Below, in pieces: positions 1 through 5,571 of a stretch of DNA of 10,297 nucleotides (positions are counted from its first letter, which is position 1; each line of letters opens with the position of its first letter). This DNA comes from an uncultured Nitrospinaceae bacterium. GTDB taxonomy: Bacteria > Nitrospinota > Nitrospinia > Nitrospinales > VA-1. The stretch lies in the NCBI GenBank assembly GCA_938073925.1, contig CALJGH010000251.1, positions 1 to 10,297 on the forward strand, in the 5' to 3' direction. The notes beneath the pieces are model-generated. The model was given only the letters and a program-made list of their open reading frames with translations. It made no database searches and was not told where the DNA came from. Position numbers and translations under genes: made by a program.

Positions 1-105
1 AGCACTTAATCCATGTGTTGAGATCGATCTAGATGGGGCTTGTTTTTTGCCATTTGAAGTTTTCGTGTTATAAAAGTCCAGTGGTGGCTTTCGCGAGTAT
101 ATGGC

Positions 106-141
106 TCCCCCCGGGTCGTTTGCGATGGCGTAAGGAGGGGA
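106..141. repeat. Imperfect inverted repeat in the leading non-coding stretch
   Basis: T106-C110 pairs with G137-A141 (five pairs), followed by one mismatch and one further C-G pair, around a loop of roughly 20 bases. No T-run follows on either strand, so it is not a convincing terminator. Positions 1-196 otherwise contain no gene I can support; a 10-base perfect palindrome (AGATCGATCT) lies at 21-30. The open frame on the minus strand here is rich in Arg, His and Tyr, looks like no family I know, and covers the likely exbB promoter. Confidence 0.3.
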
Positions 142-161
142 CGATAACAATCCCGGTAATA

Positions 162-190
162 TTCATGCAATCTGCTTTCTAAAATATAAA
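162..190 (+). promoter_or_regulatory. Weak putative promoter for exbB/exbD
   Basis: A -10-like TATAAA lies at 185-190 (five of six consensus bases). A poor -35-like TTCATG lies at 162-167, 17 bases upstream. The -10 ends only six bases before the ATG at 197, so a transcript from it would start at or next to the start codon. No Shine-Dalgarno sequence precedes that ATG. The stretch is very A/T-rich, so a chance -10 match is quite possible. Confidence 0.3.
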
Positions 191-196
191 AAATAA

Positions 197-958
197 ATGC
201 ATCGTTCATTAAAGATTATCTTGTTTTATTTCGGCGTGATTTTTTTCATAATGCCCGCGTTGGCTCATGCGGCAGAACCTTCTACTGTGGGGCAATGGCA
301 ACTATTATCCCTGTTCGATAAGGGTGGGGCGATGATGTATCCCATCCTTTTCAGCTCCGTGCTCATGCTGGGTATTGCCATAGAGAGAGGCTATAACTTG
401 AGACGGAAGAATATTATTAACTCAGACTTTCTTAAAGATGTTCGCAGTCAGTGGGATTGGCAAAATATCCAGAAAACTTTACGTCTTTGTAATTCTTACG
501 ACAACTCACTTTCGCGAATTTTGAAAATGGGTTTGCTTAGGTTTGGTGGCAAGCTGGATGAAATTGAACGTGCTATTGAATCTGCCGGACAACATGAAGC
601 GTCGTTGATGAATTCTAATCTGCGAGTGCTGGGTGCGGTTGCTAATATCACCCCGATGATGGGATTGTTGGGAACGGTTATTGGAATGATCAAGGCTTTT
701 AATGTGATATCGCTGAGTGGAACAGGAAACCCGGGGCTTGTCGCCAGTGGTATCTCCGAGGCACTCATCACTACGGCAGCGGGGATGCTGGTCGGCATTC
801 CGGCACTGGTCTTGTACCATTACTTCCGCGGCAAGATCGATCGATATGTTTTTGAGATGGAAGAGGTCGCTATTCAACTGGTGGAAGAACTTTCTTATGA
901 TGGCGTGGTGAAAGAAAAGAGTTCGGGTAAGTCAAAAAGACCCGCCTCCAATCAGTAA
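197..958 (+). CDS. exbB: MotA/TolQ/ExbB-family proton channel protein (ExbB-like)
   Basis: This is the pentameric inner-membrane subunit that, with ExbD/TolR, uses the proton motive force to drive outer-membrane work through TonB- or TolA-type partners. The 253-residue product starts with a hydrophobic segment (5-19) ending in ALAHAA, which looks like a cleavable signal peptide; many ExbB proteins have such an N-terminal extension. A membrane helix follows at about 46-63, then a cytoplasmic loop. The family-typical helix pair is at about 146-168 (ANITPMMGLLGTVIGMIKAF) and 184-208 (GISEALITTAAGMLVGIPAL). The C-terminus is a charged tail. The start at 197 keeps the signal peptide whole, although no Shine-Dalgarno is visible. 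The ExbD partner follows after 24 bases. ExbB versus TolQ cannot be settled, because no tonB, tolA or tolB is present. Confidence 0.9.
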   Translation: MHRSLKIILFYFGVIFFIMPALAHAAEPSTVGQWQLLSLFDKGGAMMYPILFSSVLMLGIAIERGYNLRRKNIINSDFLKDVRSQWDWQNIQKTLRLCNSYDNSLSRILKMGLLRFGGKLDEIERAIESAGQHEASLMNSNLRVLGAVANITPMMGLLGTVIGMIKAFNVISLSGTGNPGLVASGISEALITTAAGMLVGIPALVLYHYFRGKIDRYVFEMEEVAIQLVEELSYDGVVKEKSSGKSKRPASNQ

Positions 959-982
959 CCCCAAAAACTAGGGTTAATTAAA

Positions 983-1381
983 TTGCGATTTAGAAGAGAA
1001 GAGGAAGACAGTTTTGCGATGGACATGACACCCTTGATCGACGTGGTGTTTCTGCTCATAATCTTTTTCATGGTGTCTACTGTTTTTGTAGATTTCAGCC
1101 GAAAAATGGATATCAACCTACCGACCTCCAAATCTTCGTTAGTTGACGAAACCCCAAAAAATCTTGAAATACAAATGTCGAAAGACAAGAAAATGACCTT
1201 AGCGGGCAAAAACATCAACATTTTGGGACTGGAACAAGCCCTGAAAAAATTGGATGTGGAAAGCAAAAAACAAACAGCCATTATTCGTGCTGATAAAGTT
1301 CTACCTTATGGTGAGGTTATCGAGGTAATGGGCATTTTGCAGAAAGCCGGTGTTCTTGATATCAGTGTGGCAGTGAAATAA
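983..1381 (+). CDS. exbD: ExbD/TolR-family biopolymer transport protein
   Basis: This is the single-span partner of the ExbB-like channel. Its membrane Asp is thought to carry protons during motor action. The 132-residue product has a short charged cytoplasmic N-terminus (RFRREEED), then the family signature MTPLIDVVFLLIIFFMV at about 15-31 with the key Asp at residue 20. A periplasmic domain of about 95 residues follows, ending with the usual IIRADK...YGEVIEVMGILQKAG...ISVAVK pattern near 100-132. The start is TTG at 983-985. The first in-frame ATG (residue 13) would remove the charged N-terminus, so TTG is preferred; only a weak AGGG precedes it. It is presumably cotranscribed with the gene ending at 958. 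No tonB-like gene follows; transcription probably ends at the hairpin at 1426. Confidence 0.92.
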   Translation: MRFRREEEDSFAMDMTPLIDVVFLLIIFFMVSTVFVDFSRKMDINLPTSKSSLVDETPKNLEIQMSKDKKMTLAGKNINILGLEQALKKLDVESKKQTAIIRADKVLPYGEVIEVMGILQKAGVLDISVAVK

Positions 1382-1425
1382 GGTATAATCATTTTATTTG
1401 ATGTAACATTTTTCTATAATTAAAA

Positions 1426-1461
1426 AGCCTGCCGAAATTTTGGGCAGGCTCTTATTGTTTT
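1426..1461 (+). terminator. Rho-independent terminator after exbD
   Basis: AGCCTGCC (1426-1433) pairs perfectly with GGCAGGCT (1443-1450), an eight-pair G/C-rich stem with a 9-base loop. It is followed by the T-rich stretch CTTATTGTTTT (1451-1461). It lies 45 bases after the exbD stop. The T-rich stretch abuts the AAGGAG ribosome binding site (1462-1467) of the next gene, so that gene must use read-through, a promoter inside this gap, or an mRNA whose leader contains the hairpin. Confidence 0.8.
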
Positions 1462-1474
1462 AAGGAGATTTTAG

Positions 1475-2152
1475 ATGGCAACCTATACCAAAGATAAAGA
1501 TGTAGAAACCGTTCTCGAAGATGATACCGAAGCTCGCAAGGCAATGCAGGAAGTTTTTAATAACACGTCTCGCTGGCCGGCTAATTTTGGTGGGTTCACT
1601 GCAGATGCAGTCGCCAATATAAACGGTGAAGAACAAAAAGGCACCGTGACGGTCAAAGGACCAAAGGATATTAAAATCAGCATTGAAGAAGAAAATGCGA
1701 AAGGTTTTCTTAACGAAAATCTGTCATCCATTGCTATGCACCGCGGACCTCGTTCTTTTGAAGAGTCAGATGGAAAATATAAACTGGTTTTCGGCGATGA
1801 CGGTACGCATCCTTTAGGACGCAAGCTTGTTATGGGTGGCGATGGCATGAGCTCCTTCTATCGCATCAAGGATGGACGTATTCAACAGATCAACCGGCAG
1901 ACACCTCGTTTTTCTTTCTCGATCAATATTGAGGAAAGCACAAAGACTCAGGACGATAAGTTTTTGACAAGAAAATACTCCGTGTTCTATTTCAATCCAG
2001 AAACAAAAGGATTGAAGGATGTGGAAAGCTATACCGATGAATACACGCGAGTGGGTGAAGCCGATCTTCCTGAATCTCGCCGCATCATCAATTGCGAAGA
2101 GGGTGCGATCTCTGTTTCTACGATGACGCTGAGTAATCACAAACTGTTGTAA
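1475..2152 (+). CDS. DUF3386-like protein of unknown function
   Basis: Function unknown. The 225-residue product resembles DUF3386, a family I know mainly from cyanobacteria and plastid-bearing organisms, whose usual length (about 210-230) it matches. Recognisable pieces are a helical start (EARKAMQEVFNNTSRWPANFGGFTADA, 19-45), beta-type strands with GTVTV and KISIEEE (57-73), the block AMHRGPRSFEESDGKY (88-102), and the end NPETKGLKDVESYTDEYTRVGEADLPESRRII (about 174-206), closing on MTLSNHKLL. There is no signal peptide, membrane helix or obvious catalytic motif, so it is probably a soluble cytoplasmic protein. The start is secure: AAGGAG (1462-1467) is seven bases upstream of the ATG, the strongest ribosome binding site among the intact genes here. 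It appears to be transcribed alone, between hairpins at 1426 and 2165. The family call rests on remembered sequence pattern. Confidence 0.75.
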   Translation: MATYTKDKDVETVLEDDTEARKAMQEVFNNTSRWPANFGGFTADAVANINGEEQKGTVTVKGPKDIKISIEEENAKGFLNENLSSIAMHRGPRSFEESDGKYKLVFGDDGTHPLGRKLVMGGDGMSSFYRIKDGRIQQINRQTPRFSFSINIEESTKTQDDKFLTRKYSVFYFNPETKGLKDVESYTDEYTRVGEADLPESRRIINCEEGAISVSTMTLSNHKLL

Positions 2153-2164
2153 TACAGCACAATT

Positions 2165-2202
2165 AAAACTCTCCTCCTTTTTTAAGGGAGGGGAGTTTTT
2201 TC
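2165..2202. terminator. Bidirectional terminator between convergent units
   Basis: A long stem pairs about 2165-2180 with 2184-2199 around a 3-base loop, with two G-T wobbles on the plus-strand reading (2172/2192 and 2178/2186). On the plus strand it is followed by T2196-T2201, ending the DUF3386-like gene. On the minus strand the run of A at 2165-2168 becomes a U-run, ending the five-gene unit. The stop codon and last codons of the nucleotidyltransferase (2182 upward) lie inside the hairpin, so coding and terminator sequence overlap. Confidence 0.85.
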
Positions 2203-3195
2203 GTTTGATGACATCAAACGGTCTTTCACATTAATTCCAGAATCAATAGCTGCTCCTTCACCGATGATGCTGTTTTGCACAGAGGAATTGTTTCCTACGG
2301 TGGCTCCCGGCCAGAGTATGGAATTTTCCACCACCGAGCCTGATCGTACCCGGCAACCATCTCCCAATACTGCATACGGCCCTAACTGTGCGTCTTGTGA
2401 TATTTCGCAGTTTTTCCCGATATGAACCGGAGGTACCACAAGTGGGCCTTCGGGATTCCTTGAGGAAGAAGTTTTTAAGGATAATTTGCCATCAAGCGCG
2501 TCGGCTTGCGCCTGGATATAGGTTTCGCGTGTTCCCATATCTATCCAGTATCCATCGTGTAGAAAACCATAAACGGGCAGTTCATCCCGAATCATTCCGG
2601 GAAAAACATCTTCAGAGGTGCCACAGAATTTGTCTTCTGGAATGCGGGAGAAAATATCCGGTTCCATTATTTGTATGCCGGTGAACATAACCTGAGTGAC
2701 AGGCTCTGAATTTTTTATGCCCTTCCCAAGAAAATGAACGATGCGTCCTTCTTCCACTCGTTGTATAGATCTATACTTTTCTATATTGGCATCTTGCCGA
2801 ACCACGAGGGTCAGTTTTGATTTTTTTTCTTTGTGAAACTTAAGGACATCATTCAAGTTGATATCAGCAAATACATCGCTGTTGATGACCATAAACGTTT
2901 CATCCTGTAAGAAAGATTGTAGTTTTTTTATACCTCCCGCCGTACCCAGAATCTTTTTTTCTTTTGAGTAATGCAGGTTCACTCCAAAATCTTTTCCATC
3001 ACCAAAATAGTCGATGATTTTTTTAGGCCTATGATGGAGATTGATGGCGATTTCTTTGATGCCTTGCGAACTGAGAAAATGCAGGGTGTATTCCAGAATG
3101 GGACGGTTGAGAACCGGGAATAAAGGTTTAGGGAGTTCGTTTGTTAGGGGTTTAAGGCGCGTGCCGAACCCTGCCGCGAGAATCAACGCTTTCAT
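2182..3195 (-). CDS. Sugar-phosphate nucleotidyltransferase with C-terminal left-handed beta-helix
   Basis: The enzyme probably transfers a nucleotide from an NTP to a sugar 1-phosphate, giving an activated sugar for cell-envelope or polysaccharide synthesis. The 337-residue product has the Rossmann-like catalytic domain with the signature AAGFGTRLKPLT (7-18), LPKPL (21-25), LGTAGGIK (83-90) and the metal-binding NSDVF (Asp107). The sugar-site segment GYWIDMGTRETY is at 215-226. Residues about 255-320 form hexapeptide-type repeats (HIGKNCEISQDAQLGPYAVLGDG and onward), as in mannose-1-phosphate guanylyltransferase and glucose-1-phosphate nucleotidyltransferase relatives. Base and sugar specificity cannot be read from sequence; GDP-mannose or heptose types are candidates. 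It is the last gene of the minus-strand unit: its ATG overlaps the mtnA stop by four bases (ATGA), which suggests translational coupling, and no SD is seen. Confidence 0.88.
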   Translation of the reverse strand: MKALILAAGFGTRLKPLTNELPKPLFPVLNRPILEYTLHFLSSQGIKEIAINLHHRPKKIIDYFGDGKDFGVNLHYSKEKKILGTAGGIKKLQSFLQDETFMVINSDVFADINLNDVLKFHKEKKSKLTLVVRQDANIEKYRSIQRVEEGRIVHFLGKGIKNSEPVTQVMFTGIQIMEPDIFSRIPEDKFCGTSEDVFPGMIRDELPVYGFLHDGYWIDMGTRETYIQAQADALDGKLSLKTSSSRNPEGPLVVPPVHIGKNCEISQDAQLGPYAVLGDGCRVRSGSVVENSILWPGATVGNNSSVQNSIIGEGAAIDSGINVKDRLMSSNEKTPLP

Positions 3196-4232
3196 TTTTG
3201 GTTGGCGAGAGCTTTTAGCGATTCCGTGAAGGGAGCACGTGCAATTCCGTTTTCTGTGATGATGGCTGTGACTAAATGATTAGACGTGATGTCGAATGCC
3301 GGATGCGCAGCTTCCACTCCTTCAGGCGCGATGCGCTTTTTATTAATGGTCATCACTTCTTCAGAAGAACGTTCTTCAATAGGAATCTCTTTGCCTGATG
3401 CAAGCGAAAGGTCGAGTGTAGAAACAGGAGCAGCGACATAGAACGGAATATTGTTTTCTTTGGCGAGTACCGCGACCATATAAGTTCCAATTTTATTAGC
3501 AACGTCTCCGTTTGCTGCAATACGGTCTGCACCAACAACGACCAGATCGATCTCTTGTTTGTTCATAAAAAAGCCGCACATATTGTCGGTGATCAGTTTT
3601 ACCGGAATGCCGTCTTCTTTTAATTCCCATGTGGTCAAACGAGCACCTTGTAAAAAAGGTCGTGTTTCATTTGCCAGTACGCGAATACTTTTCCCGGCAT
3701 TCACTGATGCGCGAACAACGCCTAATGCAGTGCCAAACCCTGCTGTTGCAAGGGCGCCTGCATTGCAATGGGTCAAGATCACGTTGCCATCTTTAACAAG
3801 GGTTTGACCGTGTTGTCCCATCGCTTCGTTGGTGGCTATGTCTTCGGTTAAAATTGTGAGTGCCTCTTCTTTTAATCGGGACTTTAATTTGGCTATGGAA
3901 AGAGACTTGTTGCTCTGCGCGACATCTTTCATGCGCTTGATGGCCCAGGCAAGGTTGACTGCTGTGGGCCGTGACTGCCCAAGTCGATCACATTTTTCTT
4001 CTAGCGCTTGATAAAAGCTTTCAAAGGTAGAGGCTTCTATTGAGTCTGCTCCTAAACTGACTCCCATAGCGGCGGCAACACCAATCGCAGGTGCTCCGCG
4101 GATGACCATGGTTTTTATGGCATGACCTACTTCTTCGATGGTGCGACAGTCGACAAATTCTTTTTCTGCAGGCAGTCGTGTTTGGTCGATCATGCGTACG
4201 ACTCCGTCTATATACTCAATGGTTTTGATCAT
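3192..4232 (-). CDS. mtnA: S-methyl-5-thioribose-1-phosphate isomerase
   Basis: The enzyme converts 5-methylthioribose 1-phosphate to 5-methylthioribulose 1-phosphate in the methionine salvage pathway, which recycles methylthioadenosine left from polyamine synthesis. It acts in the cytoplasm. The 346-residue product is the usual family length and belongs to the eIF2B-related fold. Visible signatures are RGAPAIGVAAAMG (45-57), LTHCNAGALATAGFGTALG (153-171) with the catalytic Cys at 156, NETRPFLQGARLTTWEL (188-204), and VVGADRIAANGDVANKIGTY (232-251) with the catalytic Asp at 236. The end includes GVEAAHPAFDITSNHLVTAIITE. It begins nine bases after the DUF167 stop, without an SD, and its TGA overlaps the next start. 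No other mtn gene is adjacent, except possibly the nucleosidase-like gene at 8657. Confidence 0.95.
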   Translation of the reverse strand: MIKTIEYIDGVVRMIDQTRLPAEKEFVDCRTIEEVGHAIKTMVIRGAPAIGVAAAMGVSLGADSIEASTFESFYQALEEKCDRLGQSRPTAVNLAWAIKRMKDVAQSNKSLSIAKLKSRLKEEALTILTEDIATNEAMGQHGQTLVKDGNVILTHCNAGALATAGFGTALGVVRASVNAGKSIRVLANETRPFLQGARLTTWELKEDGIPVKLITDNMCGFFMNKQEIDLVVVGADRIAANGDVANKIGTYMVAVLAKENNIPFYVAAPVSTLDLSLASGKEIPIEERSSEEVMTINKKRIAPEGVEAAHPAFDITSNHLVTAIITENGIARAPFTESLKALANQK

Positions 4233-4241
4233 AAGGGTGGT

Positions 4242-4541
4242 TTATTGTAAAAGGTTTTTGGTTTTTAATATTTCGTGGAACTGTTTTTCCGTGAGGCCAT
4301 CCACTTCAATGATTTTGTTTTTACTGCTGAGCCCCTGAACAATGCTGATTTTCGAAGGGCTGATGCCTAGCCACTTAGCAAAAAAACTCATGCAGGCCTT
4401 ATTGGCTTTATTATCGACAGGCGGTGAGGTTAAACGTATTTTTAAAGCATCGTTATATACCCCTGTTACTTCGTTTTTCGATGACCGGGGTTGTATTATT
4501 GCAGAGAAACGGATTTTATTATCGCAGGGCTTAATCGGCAT
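4242..4541 (-). CDS. yggU: DUF167/YggU-family protein
   Basis: This is a small conserved protein of uncertain function, widespread in bacteria and often encoded next to yggT. The 99-residue product matches the family's usual size of about 95-105. The signature runs through the protein: AIIQPRSSKNEVTGV (14-28), LKIRLTSPPVDNKANKA (33-49), FFAKWLGISPSKISIVQG (53-70), and SSKNKIIEVDGL (72-83). It has no signal peptide or membrane segment. Its ATG lies inside the end of the divIVA-like gene (11-base overlap, shifted frame), so translation is probably coupled. Co-occurrence with the YggT-like and DivIVA-like genes upstream is the common arrangement in many bacteria and supports the call. Confidence 0.92.
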   Translation of the reverse strand: MPIKPCDNKIRFSAIIQPRSSKNEVTGVYNDALKIRLTSPPVDNKANKACMSFFAKWLGISPSKISIVQGLSSKNKIIEVDGLTEKQFHEILKTKNLLQ

Positions 4542-5112
4542 TTCCAGAGCCGCCGTTCGGTGCCCCGGCTTTAAATTTATTAAGATGCTCGATGGCGGTT
4601 GACTTGATATTGGCCATCAAGGTTTTTTTTTGGTCTTTTAATTTTTCTACATCCTTCATCAATAATTCCATTTCTTGCGTTGCATCCTGTCTATGTTGCT
4701 CAGCTTGGTCTTTCGCGGCGTTGATTATCTTTTTCGCTTTTTGCTTGAGCATCTCAGGTGTGAGCTGAGAGAAAGGGTTGTCTCCATTTTCAGGAGGAGA
4801 TTTGGCATCCTGCATTTCTTTTATTAATAGATCTTTTTCTTCGACTTGCTTTCTTAAATCGGCAAGTTCTTCTTCTGTCTCCGGGGGGAGGGTGGAGTCA
4901 TTCTCCAAAGGTCGGGACTCCAGATCGGCCTGCAATTCTTTTATTGCATCGTCTTTTTCTACAATTAGCTTTTCTTTATCTTTGATTTCTGCGGTCATGG
5001 ATTTGAAATCATCAGCGACAAGATGGAGGAAGGTGTCCACCTCTTGTTTGTTATAACCGCGGAACTTATCGTGAAAACATTGTTCCAGTATGTCGAGATA
5101 ACTCAAACGCAT
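4531..5112 (-). CDS. divIVA: DivIVA-domain coiled-coil protein
   Basis: DivIVA proteins bind curved membrane at division sites or poles and recruit division, growth or chromosome-anchoring partners. The 193-residue product has the N-terminal membrane-binding domain with the hallmark FRGYNKQEVDTFL (17-29), preceded by YLDILEQCFHDK. Two predicted coiled-coil stretches follow at about 35-65 and 78-103, then a Pro/Asn-rich break (104-118), a long charged helix (about 119-180) and a Gly-rich tail. The second half is divergent from well-studied homologues. The gene starts six bases after the yggT-like stop, without an SD, and overlaps yggU by 11 bases. DivIVA is best known from Gram-positive bacteria, but domain homologues occur next to yggT/yggU in several Gram-negative phyla. 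Whether this one acts in division is inference. Confidence 0.88.
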   Translation of the reverse strand: MRLSYLDILEQCFHDKFRGYNKQEVDTFLHLVADDFKSMTAEIKDKEKLIVEKDDAIKELQADLESRPLENDSTLPPETEEELADLRKQVEEKDLLIKEMQDAKSPPENGDNPFSQLTPEMLKQKAKKIINAAKDQAEQHRQDATQEMELLMKDVEKLKDQKKTLMANIKSTAIEHLNKFKAGAPNGGSGNAD

Positions 5113-5118
5113 GGTTGA

Positions 5119-5418
5119 TTAATTTAGTCTTGCCCCAAGTGTGGCGAGGGATTCCACAAGAAACCCTTGCAAAAACATGATGGCTAACAGGACAATGATG
5201 GGTGAAAAATCTATTCCAATTCCCGACATGGGTACGAGTTGTCGGATTCGTTGTAGAACAGGTTCTGTTATACTGTAAAGGAATTGCACGATAGGATTAT
5301 AAGGATCTGGGTTGACCCAGGATAATAAAGCACGAATGATGATGACCCACATATACAACTGTAGGATGACATTCAAAATAGTCGCTGTTGCTTGTAACAA
5401 GTTTCCTAGAATAAACAC
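5119..5418 (-). CDS. yggT: YggT-family membrane protein
   Basis: This is a small integral membrane protein of a family linked to osmotic stress in E. coli and to division or thylakoid proteins in photosynthetic lineages; its exact role is uncertain. The hallmark is RALLSWVNPDPYNPIVQFLYSITEPVLQRIRQLVP between two hydrophobic spans (LLQATATILNVILQLYMWVIII and IIVLLAIMFLQGFLVESLATL). I chose the GTG at 5418, giving 99 residues starting (M)FILGNLLQ, because homologues begin just before the first span. An upstream ATG at 5484 would add 22 polar, basic residues unlike the family. However, it lies only about five bases from the predicted transcription start, so a leaderless longer form is possible. 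Neither start has an SD. It is the first gene of the five-gene unit. Confidence 0.88.
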   Translation of the reverse strand: MFILGNLLQATATILNVILQLYMWVIIIRALLSWVNPDPYNPIVQFLYSITEPVLQRIRQLVPMSGIGIDFSPIIVLLAIMFLQGFLVESLATLGARLN

Positions 5419-5438
5419 GGAATAACACTTTGGAGTGT

Positions 5439-5483
5439 ATATTCTCCCATTTCGGGAGAAAGAATATCTGCCTTCAGGAGGCA
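5439..5483 (-). promoter_or_regulatory. Two hairpins in the leader of the yggT-led unit
   Basis: Between the predicted transcription start (about 5489) and the GTG start at 5418 lie two inverted repeats. TGCCT (5469-5473) pairs with AGGCA (5479-5483). ATATT plus CTCCC (5439-5448) pairs with GGGAG (5454-5458) and AATAT (5463-5467), with a four-base bulge. They may form a structured 5' leader. If instead the ATG at 5484 is used, these bases are coding. No known riboswitch or leader class is recognised. Confidence 0.35.
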
Positions 5484-5495
5484 TTGTTACAAACT

Positions 5496-5524
5496 AAAAT
5501 ATCTGAAAACCCCTTTATTGTCAA
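5496..5524 (-). promoter_or_regulatory. Sigma70-type promoter of the yggT-divIVA-yggU-mtnA-nucleotidyltransferase unit
   Basis: On the minus strand a perfect -35 TTGACA (5524-5519) is followed after exactly 17 bases by a -10-like TATTTT (5501-5496, four of six). Predicted transcription begins near 5489. All five downstream minus-strand genes are spaced by nine bases or less, or overlap, so this one promoter plausibly serves the unit down to the terminator at 2165-2202. Confidence 0.6.
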
Positions 5525-5571
5525 TGCGAAGTGGGTTTGTTTTTGAGCGATGCATTCAAAGAAAGAGATCA

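Noticed and set aside
6..209. Minus-strand open frame of 67 codons before exbB
   Set aside because: Unusual composition, no recognisable family, no ribosome binding site, overlaps the exbB start and the likely promoter; best explained as chance.
717..911. Alternative-frame proteins inside exbB, mtnA, asnS and rlmD
   Set aside because: They are shadows of well-supported genes with clear family motifs in the main frame, and have no independent start signals.
5518..5571. Earlier TTG start of asnS adding 18 residues
   Set aside because: The extra residues (Arg/Cys/Phe-rich) do not match AsnS N-termini, the region overlaps the divergent promoter -35, and the ATG at 5572 gives the normal family length.
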